A program made the position numbers and the translations under genes. From Thalassospira indica (lineage in GTDB: Bacteria; Pseudomonadota; Alphaproteobacteria; Rhodospirillales; Thalassospiraceae), in assembly GCF_003403095.1 (NCBI RefSeq), contig NZ_CP031555.1:2336001-2400000 (forward strand): a DNA stretch of 64,000 nucleotides, in the 5' to 3' direction. The notes beneath the pieces are model-generated. The model was not told where the DNA came from. It did no database searches and saw only the letters and a program-made list of their open reading frames with translations. This document shows positions 44,941 to 55,977 of the stretch, piece by piece (position 1 is the first letter of the stretch; every line of letters begins with the position of its first letter).

Positions 44941-46812
44941 GTGCTCGAAAGTGTTGTTGCTAGTTCTGCAACGCCGATGCAGATGTGGGTGGTCCTTGCA
45001 CTCGTTGCCGGATCGCTTGTTCTGTATGGGTTGGAGCGCATCTCGCTCGAACTGACCAGTATTGCCCTTATCGCAACGCTTTTGCTTTTCTTTGATTTTT
45101 TCCCGCTGCTTGATGCGGATGGTGAAAACCTGATGGGGCCTGCCACGGTCATGTCGGGCTTTGCCAACCCGGCCTTGCTGACGGTGTTGTCCTTGCTGGT
45201 TGTCGGTCAGGGGATGGTCCTGACCGGCGGGGTCAGTTACATCGCCGGTCTGATTACGGAACATGGCGGCAAGAATGCCTCGATTGCGATTTTCGTCGGG
45301 TTGTTCGTGGTGATGGTATTGTCGGCCTTCCTGAACAATACGCCGGTTGTTGTTATCTTTATCCCGATTATTCAGGCACTTGCCGAGCGCATTGAACGTT
45401 CCCCATCGGCATTGATGATCCCGCTTTCCTATGCCGCGATCCTTGGCGGCATGACGACCCTGATCGGTTCATCGACCAACCTTCTGGTATCAAGTTCCCT
45501 GATCGAACTCGGCATGCCGGGGCTTGAATTCTTTGAATTCACAACGATTGGCAGCGTGCTTGCCCTGACCGGCTTCGTCTATGTCTTGTTGATTGCGCCG
45601 CGCCTGCTTCCGGCGTTGGCATCCATGCGCAGCAAGCTTGCCAATCCCGATAGCAGCGGCAAGCAATTCATCGCCCAGATCACGGTTGGGCCGGCGGCCA
45701 ACATGATTGGGACAAAGCCGGTCGCCGGGTTCTTCAAGAACCTGCCAAATATCACCGTTCAGATGATTGTTCGGCGTGAACATGCAGAACTACCGCCGTT
45801 TGAAGATGATATGGAAATTCAGGCGGGCGACGTTCTGGTGGTTGCCGCCACTCGCAAGGCACTGACCGAGGCCCTGCAAAAGGATCCGGGATTGTTGCAT
45901 TCAGATGCCGCTGCCGTTGGTGCAGACGGTGACGAAACCCCGCAGAAATCCACGCAGCTGTTGGCCGAAGTCATGTTGCCACCGGGGTCGCGCCTGATTG
46001 GCTTTAACCTTGAGCAGATCGGTTTCCGCTATCAGTACAAGTGCCTTGTACTTGGGATCCAGCGTCGTTCGCGCATGATCCGAAGCCAGATGACCGAGAT
46101 CCGGCTTGAGGCCGGGGACGTTTTGCTGGTGCAGGGACGATCAGAGGATGTCGAGGCCCTTCGCACCATCCGCGACGTTGTGTTGCTGGAATGGTCGACC
46201 AGAACCTTGCCCCGACCATTCCACGCGCGTCGGGCTGCGGCCATTTTCCTTGGCGTGATTGCGCTTGCTGCGACCGGTGTCGTGCCGATCATGGTTTCAA
46301 GCTTTATTGGGGCCGGATTGATGATCGCATCCGGCGCGCTTAATTTGCGTCAGGCATCGCGCGCAATTGATCGCAAGATTGTTTTGCTTGTTGCCGCTGC
46401 ACTTGCCCTTGGTAATGCGTTGCAGTTGACCGGCGGTGCAGAATTCGTTGCCGATCAGTTATTGGCCGCAACCCGCGGCGCACCCGCACCAGTTATTCTG
46501 TCGCTGTTCTTCCTGATTGTGGCTGGCTTTACCAACGTTTTGTCCAACAATGCCTGTGCGGTTCTTTTTACGCCCATCGGCATTGGCATGGCGCAGCAAC
46601 TTGGCGTGGAGCCACATGTGTTTGCGATTGCGGTGGTGATGGCGGCCAACTGCTCGTTTGCATCGCCGGTCGGGTATCAAACCAACCTTCTTGTCATGGG
46701 GCCGGGGCACTATCGGTTTATCGACTTCCTGAAGGCAGGGACGCCGCTGATCATCATTCTTTGGATTGCGTTCAGCCTGTTTGCGCCTTGGTATTACGAC
46801 ATCCCGTTCTAA
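44941..46812 (+). CDS. SLC13/DASS-family permease with two RCK_C domains
   Basis: 623 residues from a GTG at 44941 behind GGGGAAAG. About 11-12 hydrophobic segments; NNTPVVVIFIPII and LIGSSTNLLVSSS are the SNT motifs of the first half, and LSNNACAVLFTP plus YQTNLLVMGPG repeat them in the second half. Two soluble TrkA-C/RCK-C domains (about residues 235-315 and 335-420, each with a closing AGDVLLV-type strand) sit between the halves. Such Na+-coupled carriers move sulfate, dicarboxylates or related anions; substrate not determinable. Confidence 0.88.
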   Translation: MLESVVASSATPMQMWVVLALVAGSLVLYGLERISLELTSIALIATLLLFFDFFPLLDADGENLMGPATVMSGFANPALLTVLSLLVVGQGMVLTGGVSYIAGLITEHGGKNASIAIFVGLFVVMVLSAFLNNTPVVVIFIPIIQALAERIERSPSALMIPLSYAAILGGMTTLIGSSTNLLVSSSLIELGMPGLEFFEFTTIGSVLALTGFVYVLLIAPRLLPALASMRSKLANPDSSGKQFIAQITVGPAANMIGTKPVAGFFKNLPNITVQMIVRREHAELPPFEDDMEIQAGDVLVVAATRKALTEALQKDPGLLHSDAAAVGADGDETPQKSTQLLAEVMLPPGSRLIGFNLEQIGFRYQYKCLVLGIQRRSRMIRSQMTEIRLEAGDVLLVQGRSEDVEALRTIRDVVLLEWSTRTLPRPFHARRAAAIFLGVIALAATGVVPIMVSSFIGAGLMIASGALNLRQASRAIDRKIVLLVAAALALGNALQLTGGAEFVADQLLAATRGAPAPVILSLFFLIVAGFTNVLSNNACAVLFTPIGIGMAQQLGVEPHVFAIAVVMAANCSFASPVGYQTNLLVMGPGHYRFIDFLKAGTPLIIILWIAFSLFAPWYYDIPF

Positions 46813-46985
46813 GGCGCATAAACCAACGAATGAATGTTTGCAGCGGTTCGTTTCAGCCATGCAAAAATGGCTGTCATGTCTGTGTGGAAGGCGTTTGACT
46901 TTTGCCTTTGGGGCAATAGGATCGGGTCGCTTGAATATTCTAAACCAACCTGCATTGGTTATCCTTCTTTCTCAGGAACTTACAG

Positions 46986-48167
<1,182 letters not shown>

Positions 48168-48231
48168 GAAATAATTCGTACGTATTATTTGCGTTACAGG
48201 GTTTTTCCCCGTTGCTCTGTCCGGCACAACG

Positions 48232-48276
48232 CGGTAGTAACCGCTACCGGATAGTGAGCCCTGAGCGTTGCTCGGG
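48232..48276 (+). other. Two tandem hairpins in the leader of hisZ
   Basis: CGGTAG/CTACCG (48232-48249) and CCC-GAGC/GCTC-GGG with one bulge (48259-48276) sit between serC and hisZ. No T run and no His-rich leader frame is evident, so no known attenuator is recognised; a messenger-processing role is possible. Confidence 0.35.
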
Positions 48277-48323
48277 ATATTATCAATTTAAATCTGCGCG
48301 CCTCGTCCGGGAAAGCACACAAA

Positions 48324-49490
48324 ATGACCGAACTTGCCAGGAAAGCTCTTTTGCCCGCCGGCCTGCAGGATGTCCTGCCAGGAACCGCTGCACGGGAAGC
48401 TGAAATCCGTGAAAAGCTGATGGCCAGCCTGGCACATGCAGGCTATGACCGCGTGAAAACCCCACTGGTCGAGTTCGAAGAAAGCTTGCTTGAAGGTGCT
48501 GCACCGGAATTGTCGACCCAGACGTTCCGTTTGATGGATCCTGAGTCCCGCCGCATGATGGGCGTTCGTTCCGATATGACACCCCAGGTCGGACGCATTG
48601 CAGCGACCCGTCTGGTTGATGCGCCCCGTCCTCTGCGTCTTTCGTATTCCGGCGATGTCTTGCGGATCAAGGGATCGCACCTGCGCCCGGAACGCCAGTT
48701 TGCACAGGTTGGTGCCGAGTTGATCGGTGTGTCGAGTGCTGCTGCTGATACCGAGATTGTTCTGCTCGCACTCGAAGCTTTGGAAAGCATCGGTTTGGCC
48801 GATGTTTCGGTTGACCTAAATTTGCCAACACTCCCGGTTCGTCTTTTTGATGCCTTTGGTGTGTCGCGCGATGACCGTGAAGTATTGACCGAGGCGCTTG
48901 AACGTCGTGATGTCGCAGCCCTTCGTGCCGCCGATGGCAAAGTTACCGGTGTTCTGGTTGCCTTGCTTGAGGCCGCTGGCCCGGCACAGTCCGCTTTGCC
49001 GAAACTCAAAAAGCTCGAACTGCCGCTGGGTGCATCCGAGGAACTCTATCGTCTGATCGATGTCGCTGAACGCGTTCTGGCGTCCGGCCTTGATGCTGCC
49101 CTTACCATTGATCCGGTTGAGATGGCTGGTTTCCGCTATCAGACCGGCGTCAGCTTCACACTGTTTGCGCGTAACGTCCGCGGTGAAATCGGCCGGGGTG
49201 GCCGTTATCGTGCCGGTGGTGCATCGGGCGAAGCTGCAACGGGTATGTCGCTTTACATGGACAGTATTTTGCGCGGTCTTCCAGATGCAGAGCCGGTTGA
49301 TCGTGTTTATCTGCCACTTGGTACGCCACAGCGTGAAGCGCGCAAATTGCGTGCCGAAGGCCATTACACCGTTGCCGCGCTTGAAGGTGCGGCCGAGGCC
49401 AAAACCGAAGCCGCCGCACGCATTGAAGCGCAAGGCATGGGCTGCAATCATATTTATATCGGCGGTAAGGTTGTGCCGCTGAACGCCTAA
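48324..49490 (+). CDS. hisZ: ATP phosphoribosyltransferase regulatory subunit
   Basis: 388 residues, a HisRS-like catalytic core without the anticodon-binding domain. [22 protein letters not shown], then [12 protein letters not shown] and [10 protein letters not shown] (class II motif 2), and [12 protein letters not shown] are typical HisZ. It partners the short HisG; HisG itself is not in this window. Located 35 bp before purA on the same strand, a conserved alphaproteobacterial pairing (family knowledge). Confidence 0.95.
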   Translation: MTELARKALLPAGLQDVLPGTAAREAEIREKLMASLAHAGYDRVKTPLVEFEESLLEGAAPELSTQTFRLMDPESRRMMGVRSDMTPQVGRIAATRLVDAPRPLRLSYSGDVLRIKGSHLRPERQFAQVGAELIGVSSAAADTEIVLLALEALESIGLADVSVDLNLPTLPVRLFDAFGVSRDDREVLTEALERRDVAALRAADGKVTGVLVALLEAAGPAQSALPKLKKLELPLGASEELYRLIDVAERVLASGLDAALTIDPVEMAGFRYQTGVSFTLFARNVRGEIGRGGRYRAGGASGEAATGMSLYMDSILRGLPDAEPVDRVYLPLGTPQREARKLRAEGHYTVAALEGAAEAKTEAAARIEAQGMGCNHIYIGGKVVPLNA

Positions 49491-49525
49491 TCGAACGAAC
49501 TTTTTATCGCGCAAGGAGTTTTGCG

Positions 49526-50821
49526 ATGACCAATGTTGCCGTGATCGGTTCCCAGTGGGGGGACGAAGGTAAAGGCAAGATCGTCGACTGGCTGTCCGAA
49601 CGGGCAGACGTTGTTGTGCGTTTCCAGGGTGGTCACAACGCCGGTCATACTTTGGTGATCGACGGAACCACCTATAAGCTGAGCCTGCTGCCGTCAGGTA
49701 TCGTCCGTGAAAACAAACTTTCGGTGATCGGCAACGGCGTTGTTGTCGATCCGTGGGCGCTGCTTGCTGAAATCGGCCGCCTGAAAGAGCAGGGCGTGGA
49801 TATCACCCCGGAAAACCTGCGTTTGGCGGAAAATGCCTGCTTGATCCTGCCGCTGCATGGCAATCTTGATCGTGCGCGCGAAGCCGCGGCTTCGGGCGAC
49901 AACAAGATCGGCACCACCGGTCGTGGCATTGGCCCGGCATATGAAGACCGCGTTGGTCGCCGTGCGATCCGCGTAGGTGATCTGGCAGACACTGATCTGC
50001 TTGAAGCCAAGGTCGAAAACCTACTGACGCACCATAATGCACTTCTGCGTGGTCTCGGCCAGCCGGAAGTAGACGGGGCGGAACTGCTTGCGCAGCTTAA
50101 GGAAATCGCACCGAAAATCTTGCCGTTCTCCGACACTGTCTGGAAGTCGCTTAATCAATTCAAGGAAGCGGGTAAACGCATCCTGTTCGAAGGCGCACAG
50201 GGCACCATGCTTGACGTTGATCACGGCACTTATCCGTTTGTGACCTCGTCGAACACTGTTTCCGGTCAGGCTGCTGCCGGTTCCGGTATGGGCCCGTCGG
50301 GTGTTGGTTATGTTCTGGGTATCACCAAGGCATACACCACCCGTGTTGGCGAAGGTCCGTTCCCGTCCGAGCTGTTTGATGAAGACGGCGAACGTCTTGG
50401 TCAGCGCGGTCATGAGTTCGGTGTGGTTACCGGGCGGAAGCGCCGTTGTGGCTGGTTTGATGCGGCCCTTGTCCGTCAGTCGGTCAAGGTCAACGGCATC
50501 ACCGGTATTGCGCTTACCAAGCTGGATGTTCTTGATGGATTTGATGAAATCAAGATCTGCACCGGTTACGACATTGATGGCAAAATCTATGACCATCTGC
50601 CGGCCAACCAGCGTCTGCAGGCAAAAGCCAAACCGGTTTACGAAACCATCGACGGCTGGTCGGAAACGACCATGGGTGCGCGTAGCTGGGCCGACCTTCC
50701 GGCAACGGCGATCAAATATGTTCGCCGCATCGAAGAGCTGATTGAAGCACCGGTTGCGCTTCTGTCAACCAGCCCGGAGCGCGATGACACCATTCTGGTG
50801 CACGATCCGTTCAGCGCCTGA
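49526..50821 (+). CDS. purA: Adenylosuccinate synthetase
   Basis: 431 residues, standard length. [11 protein letters not shown] (residues 8-18) is the GTP-binding P-loop with the catalytic Asp; HNAGHT follows, then [14 protein letters not shown], and late TKLDVLDGF. It converts IMP and aspartate to adenylosuccinate with GTP in AMP synthesis. AAGGAG precedes the ATG; a strong terminator follows. Confidence 0.97.
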   Translation: MTNVAVIGSQWGDEGKGKIVDWLSERADVVVRFQGGHNAGHTLVIDGTTYKLSLLPSGIVRENKLSVIGNGVVVDPWALLAEIGRLKEQGVDITPENLRLAENACLILPLHGNLDRAREAAASGDNKIGTTGRGIGPAYEDRVGRRAIRVGDLADTDLLEAKVENLLTHHNALLRGLGQPEVDGAELLAQLKEIAPKILPFSDTVWKSLNQFKEAGKRILFEGAQGTMLDVDHGTYPFVTSSNTVSGQAAAGSGMGPSGVGYVLGITKAYTTRVGEGPFPSELFDEDGERLGQRGHEFGVVTGRKRRCGWFDAALVRQSVKVNGITGIALTKLDVLDGFDEIKICTGYDIDGKIYDHLPANQRLQAKAKPVYETIDGWSETTMGARSWADLPATAIKYVRRIEELIEAPVALLSTSPERDDTILVHDPFSA

Positions 50822-50843
50822 TTGACTGAATTTACGAACTTCG

Positions 50844-50877
50844 AAAGCCACCAGTTTATGACTGGTGGCTTTTTTGT
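50844..50877 (+). terminator. Strong intrinsic terminator after purA
   Basis: AAGCCACCAGT/ACTGGTGGCTT, 11 pairs, 5-base loop, followed by a run of T. Confidence 0.9.
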
Positions 50878-51067
50878 TTTCAGTTGCTTGGCTTACCGTT
50901 CATCCGTGACTGCGGCCGCGGGATAACAGCTTGCCGACAGGGGGGATCACAAGTATCGTTTTATCAACCTTTTGAGGATAGCGTTCTGAGGGCTAGGTCA
51001 GGAAGACTTTTGGCCCAAGTATGTGCGTCACTCAGGGAATGATAACCTGCAAAGAAATATCGGGACC

Positions 51068-53203
51068 ATGGCAGAGCAAGCAGAAGATCAGGAACAGGAC
51101 GTTTCGAATGGTGCTGCGACAGGGCCGGTGATGGATGCACCGGGCGGAGGTGCACCTGCGCCTGAGGAACCCGAAGAATCCCCAGAACTTGATGGTGTTG
51201 CAATCAATGCAGGCGGCAAAAGTGTCGAGATCGGCAATTTTCGCGTCTTTCTGGATTTGCGGATGCCCGAATTCGATATGGGCCACTGCAAAGCCTATTC
51301 GGCTGACAATCTCCGCCGGGAAGAGGGCAGCGCCTTTGCACTGGTAACCGATCCGGTTCTTCCGACCCGCCATGACCATCTGACCTTCCTGGCCGGTATG
51401 CATATGGCCGGTCAGATTGACCTTATCGATTATGAAACCGCCTACTGGCCGCCAATTGGTCGCAAGACGATGGTGCTTTTCTATGAAAAGCCGGCAGGCG
51501 GAAAGGTTGTTGCGCGAGAACACAAGAAACTCGCCATCGATGAGCATGATATTGCCACGGTTGTGGTCGAGCCGCTGATGAATGCCATGCAGGCATTCAG
51601 CGAGAAGGGGCTGGCACACCGCAATATTCGCGCCGATAACCTGTTCTTTGCCGATCCCATGCGTGAAAAGGTCGTGCTTGGCGATTGTGCCAGTGGCCCG
51701 CCCGGTTATGATCAGCCAGCGGTTTATGAGACCACGGCACGTATGAGTGCTGATCCTGCCGGTCGTGGTTCTGGCAATGCGACCGACGATTTCTATGCGC
51801 TTGGTATGACTTTGGCCGAGCTTGGCATCGGTCGCCAGCCCCTCAAAAAGCTGAATGACCAGGAAATTATCGAACTCAAACTGGCCAAAGGGTCGTTTCA
51901 GGCAATCGCATCACACGAAAAGCTGCCGCTTGTTCTGATTGAACCGGTTCGTGGCCTGTTGTGTGATGACCCCGAAGAACGCTGGGGCTTGGCCGAGTTG
52001 AATGCCTGGCTGGACGGAAGACGGACCAAGCCGGTTCAGGCCAATACGGAAAAACGCGCAGCACGGTCTCAAAACCTGGCTGGTCGGGATTATTATACCG
52101 TGCGCTCATTGGCGCAGGGGATCGCCAAGAATTGGGTGACCGCGCTTGGCCCGTTGCGTGACAGCACTGTAGAAGTCTGGTTGCGGCGCGGCCTTGGCGA
52201 TAATGATCGCGCCAAGGCGCTATCGGATGCCATGCGACAACTGCAGTGGGCCGGGACGGATAAACGGTCGGCAGAGGACGTGTTGGTTGCGCGGTCCATC
52301 CTGATTCTGGATCCGGCAGGCCCGATCCGGTTCAAGGGCTTTTCGTCGATGGTCGACGGGCTTGGTTTCATGCTGTCCTATGATGTCCAACATGGAAAGG
52401 GCCCCCAACGTTTTGCCGACGTGATCGTGCGCGATATTCCATCTTTCTGGTTTGGCCGTCAGATGGGTTACAGCCCCGAGGTCCAGAGGCAACAGCAGCT
52501 ATACAAGAACCTGCGCTATTACATTCAGCAGCAAAGTGCCGGTTACGGGTATGAGCGCTGCCTCTATGCGACCGTGCGCAACCAGCATTGCCTTAGCCCG
52601 CTGGTCGAAGAGGAATATGTCGTCGAGATCGCAGATCTGCTGCCAGCCCTTGAAAAGGCAGCCGAAACCGCATCCGAAGAAAGCTGGCCGGTGGATCGTC
52701 ATATCGCCGCCTTCATTGCCGCCCGCCTTGAGGATGATGTCGAAGGGCAGTTGTTGGCGATGCAAAACCCGTCAGACGAGGTCGAATATAGTCGCGCAAT
52801 CATCAGCATGCTGGCGATTGTGCAATGGCGTCATGGGCCGGACAATTTGCAGAACCTGTCGCATTGGGTTGCGCGGTTGATGGAACCGGCGATCAAGGTA
52901 TTCCATAGCAAGGCACGTCGTGAACGGGTCGAGACCGAGATTCCCAAACTGGCCAAACGCGGTAATCTTGTCGAGCTGTATAACCTGATCAATGACGAAC
53001 AGGAACGTCGCAAGGACCAGTCAGAGTTTGTCGAAGCCGTCGCGGAATATTCCGAAGCCGAAAGCGAAGTGTTTGATCTTGAATCGTCGGGGCCGGCCCG
53101 TATGGAGCTTGCCGAAAAGGTCGGGCAACAGGCGGCTGCTTTCGCGTCTACCATGATCGCACTACTGACAGTGTCCGCGCTGTTCTTGATGCATATCTTT
53201 TAA
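51068..53203 (+). CDS. Tail-anchored protein-kinase-like (pseudokinase) protein
   Basis: 711 residues from the ATG at 51068 (GGGA upstream); an earlier in-frame ATG at 51023 lacks a ribosome site. N-terminal acidic/Pro-rich stretch (about 1-45), then a kinase-like domain (about 50-320): the catalytic loop reads HRNIRADN instead of HRDLKPxN (Asp changed to Asn), the DFG position reads GDCASG, and subdomain IX DDFYALGMTLAELGIG is intact. No VAIK lysine is obvious. Residues 330-640 are a unique helical region. The last ~25 residues form one membrane helix (AAAFASTMIALLTVSALFLMHIF), so the protein is C-terminally anchored. Probably a pseudokinase scaffold. A 9-bp gap precedes a small membrane-protein gene. 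Confidence 0.8.
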   Translation: MAEQAEDQEQDVSNGAATGPVMDAPGGGAPAPEEPEESPELDGVAINAGGKSVEIGNFRVFLDLRMPEFDMGHCKAYSADNLRREEGSAFALVTDPVLPTRHDHLTFLAGMHMAGQIDLIDYETAYWPPIGRKTMVLFYEKPAGGKVVAREHKKLAIDEHDIATVVVEPLMNAMQAFSEKGLAHRNIRADNLFFADPMREKVVLGDCASGPPGYDQPAVYETTARMSADPAGRGSGNATDDFYALGMTLAELGIGRQPLKKLNDQEIIELKLAKGSFQAIASHEKLPLVLIEPVRGLLCDDPEERWGLAELNAWLDGRRTKPVQANTEKRAARSQNLAGRDYYTVRSLAQGIAKNWVTALGPLRDSTVEVWLRRGLGDNDRAKALSDAMRQLQWAGTDKRSAEDVLVARSILILDPAGPIRFKGFSSMVDGLGFMLSYDVQHGKGPQRFADVIVRDIPSFWFGRQMGYSPEVQRQQQLYKNLRYYIQQQSAGYGYERCLYATVRNQHCLSPLVEEEYVVEIADLLPALEKAAETASEESWPVDRHIAAFIAARLEDDVEGQLLAMQNPSDEVEYSRAIISMLAIVQWRHGPDNLQNLSHWVARLMEPAIKVFHSKARRERVETEIPKLAKRGNLVELYNLINDEQERRKDQSEFVEAVAEYSEAESEVFDLESSGPARMELAEKVGQQAAAFASTMIALLTVSALFLMHIF

Positions 53204-53212
53204 GGGATCGCC

Positions 53213-53698
53213 ATGGCAAAGGGTAAACGAGCAGGCACAAAAAAAGGCGGTCGCAGCGCATTTTCCGGCTTGTCGGTTATTGCATCCGCAGTGCTGCTGT
53301 TCATGGTCGCACTTCCCACCTTTATCACGTTGACGGTCGGGCTGTTGCCGTCACTTGTGGCCTTTATCTTTGATCGCAGCGCGGGCAGGACAATGGCACG
53401 GTGTGTCTTTGGGCTGAACTTTTCAGGGGTTGCGCCCTACATTCTGGAAGTCTGGATGCAGCCATCGCAAACGGTTGGCGGCGCAACGCAGGCCGTTTTC
53501 CAGCCGCTGGCGCTGTCGATCATGTATGGGGCAGCTGGCCTTGGTTGGCTGCTATATCTCGCCATGCCGCCAATTGTTGCCAATGTCCTGAACCTGGCAG
53601 CCCAGCGTCGTGTCAGTGAATTGCGCAAGAAGCAGCGCGGACTTATCAAAACCTGGGGCGATAGTCTGATCAAGGAAGTGGATCGGTCCGGGAACTGA
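53213..53698 (+). CDS. Small polytopic membrane protein paired with the pseudokinase
   Basis: 161 residues: a Lys/Arg-rich N-terminus (KGKRAGTKKGGR), two adjacent hydrophobic helices (about 18-55), a third around 95-125 (LALSIMYGAAGLGWLLYLAMPPIVANVL), and a basic C-terminal tail (AAQRRVSELRKKQRGLIKTWGDSL). The N-terminus and loop arrangement suggest both ends are cytosolic. I do not recognise the family. AGGGATCGCC precedes the ATG, nine bases after the kinase-like gene stop, so the two form one transcription unit. Confidence 0.75.
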   Translation: MAKGKRAGTKKGGRSAFSGLSVIASAVLLFMVALPTFITLTVGLLPSLVAFIFDRSAGRTMARCVFGLNFSGVAPYILEVWMQPSQTVGGATQAVFQPLALSIMYGAAGLGWLLYLAMPPIVANVLNLAAQRRVSELRKKQRGLIKTWGDSLIKEVDRSGN

Positions 53699-53740
53699 TC
53701 ACAGAGTGACCTGATTGAAAAAGACCATACAAAAAAGAAA

Positions 53741-53761
53741 GCGGCGGACACTGTCCGCCGC
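53741..53761 (-). terminator. Intrinsic terminator of rpoH
   Basis: GCGGCGGACA/TGTCCGCCGC, 10 perfect pairs with a 1-base centre (loop forms by opening inner pairs). On the minus strand it is followed by TTTCTTTTTT. Confidence 0.75.
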
Positions 53762-53795
53762 AAGTTGTTTCAGAAGGGACGCAAAGCAGGCAGTA

Positions 53796-54662
53796 TCAGT
53801 GGGGCAGGTCCGTATGGATCGATTTGCGGACCTTTTCAAAGGCGCGTACTTCGATCTGACGGATGCGCTCGCGTGAGATGCCATAGGCAAGGCTCAGGTT
53901 TTCAAGGGTGACCGGGCTTTCAAGCAGGCGGCGCTGCGTCAGAATATCGCGTTCACGATCATTGAGATGCGACATCGCGTTTTTGAGCATGCTCATGCGC
54001 TGCAGGAATTCTTCACGCTTGCCATAAAGGGTTTCCTGATCTTCGTCATCGCTTTCGATCCAGTCGACCCATTCACCGTCACCCTCAATACGGACCGGCG
54101 CGTTCAGTGAGTGATCCGGACCGGCCAGGCGGCGGTTCATCATCACAACGTCATCTTCGGACACATTGAGTTTGGTTGCGATCAGTTCGACCTGTTCAGG
54201 TTGAAGGTCGCCTTCATCGATTGCCTGCATCTGGCTTTTGAGTTTGCGCAGGTTGAAGAACAGCTTTTTCTGTGCCGCAGTCGTACCCATTTTCACAAGC
54301 GACCATGAATGCAGGATGTATTCCTGGATGGCGGCGCGGATCCACCACATTGCATATGTCGCAAGGCGGAAGCCCTTGTCCGGGTCGAAGCGTTTTACCG
54401 ACTGCAGCAGGCCGACATTGCCCTCGGAAATGAGTTCATTGATCGGCAGGCCATAACCGCGGTAACTCATCGCGATCTTGGCGACCAGGCGCAAGTGGCT
54501 GGTAATCAGTTTTTCAGCAGATTTATCGCAATCCTTGTCCCGGAAATTGCAGGCATAGGTCGTTTCCTGTTCCGGGGTAAGCATCGGGTAGCGGCGTATA
54601 CGTTGAAGGTATACCGTGAGACCATCTTGAGAGATAGTTGGAAGAGCGTTTCCTTGCTTCAT
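53796..54662 (-). CDS. rpoH: Heat-shock sigma factor RpoH
   Basis: 288 residues from the ATG at 54662 with GGGAGG five bases upstream. An in-frame ATG at 54695 with AGGGG is also plausible (299 residues). Sigma70 regions are present: region 2 LVAKIAMSYRGYGLPINELISEGNVGLLQSVKRFDP and YAMWWIRAAIQEYI; the RpoH box QKKLFFNLRKLK; region 4 ILTQRRLL, ISRERIRQIEVRAFEKVRKSI. It directs RNA polymerase to heat-shock promoters. A hairpin at the 5' end of its messenger overlaps the first possible start. Confidence 0.95.
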   Translation of the reverse strand: MKQGNALPTISQDGLTVYLQRIRRYPMLTPEQETTYACNFRDKDCDKSAEKLITSHLRLVAKIAMSYRGYGLPINELISEGNVGLLQSVKRFDPDKGFRLATYAMWWIRAAIQEYILHSWSLVKMGTTAAQKKLFFNLRKLKSQMQAIDEGDLQPEQVELIATKLNVSEDDVVMMNRRLAGPDHSLNAPVRIEGDGEWVDWIESDDEDQETLYGKREEFLQRMSMLKNAMSHLNDRERDILTQRRLLESPVTLENLSLAYGISRERIRQIEVRAFEKVRKSIHTDLPH

Positions 54663-54685
54663 CAAAGCCTCCCGTATTGCTTTCG

Positions 54686-54713
54686 AAAAGTGCATTTTAC
54701 CCCTTGCACTTTT
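54686..54713 (-). promoter_or_regulatory. Hairpin at the 5' end of the rpoH messenger
   Basis: AAAAGTGCA/TGCACTTTT, 9 perfect pairs around a 10-base loop that contains an AGGGG ribosome site and adjoins the ATG at 54695. The predicted promoter (54720-54747) would start transcription right at the base of this stem. It may gate use of the upstream start; thermometer-like control of rpoH is known in E. coli and is an inference here. Confidence 0.5.
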
Positions 54714-54719
54714 TAAGAG

Positions 54720-54747
54720 CTTATACGGGAGTATTAGAAACCGTCAA
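54720..54747 (-). promoter_or_regulatory. Promoter of rpoH
   Basis: On the minus strand: TTGACG, 16-base spacer, TATAAG. Predicted start near 54713. Confidence 0.6.
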
Positions 54748-54781
54748 TGGAAAATTAGACAGTAAGGCTAGTATCAACTAT

Positions 54782-55753
54782 TCAAAGGTATAGTTCTAGA
54801 GCCTTCATTAGTGCCAAAAGGTCACCTGGTATAGGTGCCTCTGTGGATATATAGGCACCGGTGCGAGGGTGCAGAAATCCTAACGTTCGGGCATGCAGCG
54901 CCTGTTTGTTGAATGCGTTCAAAATCTGTTGCGCTTCTAGGTTGAGTTTGCCAGCTGGTCTGTTTCGGCTGTAAACCGGATCACATACAAGTGCGTGCCC
55001 GATATGGTTCATATGAACACGAATTTGATGCGTCCGTCCGGTTGCAAGGCGGCATTCAACAAGGGACGCCAACGAGTCGTCGCGAGTTTGCAGAGTCTTG
55101 TAGTGTGTGAGGGCATATTTCCCCCCTTTTTTGACCACCGCCATCTTTTTCCGATTGCGCGGGCTGCGGCCAATATTGCCTTCGATATCACCTGAGCGGG
55201 GGCGAGGAACACCCCACACGACCGCAAGGTAGGCGCGCTCGATGTTTTCCTTGTCCTCGGCAAACAGGTTTGAAAGGGCGCGATGGGCTGCATCGTTCTT
55301 GGCGACCACCATTGCGCCGCTGGTGTCCTTGTCCAGCCTGTGCACAATCCCCGGGCGTTTAACCCCGCCAATACCCGAAAGACTGTCCCCGCAGTGGGCC
55401 AGAAGCGCATTAACAAGCGTTCCGCTTTCATTGCCGGCTGCAGGATGAACAACCATGCCGGCGGGCTTGTTGATCACCAGCAGGTCTTCATCTTCAAAAA
55501 GCACATCAAGCTTGATGTCTTCGGGCGTCGGTTCGGCCATTTCCGGTTCGGGAACGCTCAGATCAAAAACATCACCAGCCTTGACCTTGGCAGACATCTT
55601 GGCCGCAGGCGTGCCATTGACGCAAAGCTGACCGTCTTCGATCAAGGCCTTGATCCGCGAACGCGACTGATTGGGCCAGGCGGTCGCCAACACCTTATCA
55701 AGGCGGGCACCTTCGTCCTGGTCTGTCGCGGTATAGGTCAGGTTTTCAGACAT
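54782..55753 (-). CDS. rluD: 23S rRNA pseudouridine synthase RluD-like
   Basis: 323 residues: N-terminal S4 domain (about 15-75: ARLDKVLATAWPNQSRSRIKALI) and a RluA-family catalytic domain with INKPAGMVVHPAAG, VHRLDKDTSGAMVVAK (catalytic Asp in HRLDKDTSG) and the ATGRTHQIRVHM motif near residue 240. The S4 presence and length fit RluD, which modifies helix 69 of 23S rRNA. The same orientation as rpoH, 86 bp upstream of the rpoH promoter zone, as in other alphaproteobacteria. Confidence 0.9.
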   Translation of the reverse strand: MSENLTYTATDQDEGARLDKVLATAWPNQSRSRIKALIEDGQLCVNGTPAAKMSAKVKAGDVFDLSVPEPEMAEPTPEDIKLDVLFEDEDLLVINKPAGMVVHPAAGNESGTLVNALLAHCGDSLSGIGGVKRPGIVHRLDKDTSGAMVVAKNDAAHRALSNLFAEDKENIERAYLAVVWGVPRPRSGDIEGNIGRSPRNRKKMAVVKKGGKYALTHYKTLQTRDDSLASLVECRLATGRTHQIRVHMNHIGHALVCDPVYSRNRPAGKLNLEAQQILNAFNKQALHARTLGFLHPRTGAYISTEAPIPGDLLALMKALELYL

Positions 55754-55977
55754 CGTTTGCTATTGGCATGGTTTGATTGGGTGACTGTAATAATGCATGT
55801 GTTCGCCGCTTTTAGCGCTTTGTCCGGCGATTGCAACGAATTGCGACAACTTGCTTCATTTGGCGTTGTTGCCTTGCAATTGATCGTGCTTGTCGCTATG
55901 GCCTTGAAACAGGGTACGTATGATCGCGCGTGTGGCGAGCATGCAGGTTTCATCAAACTTTGTCAGTTGGAAATACG

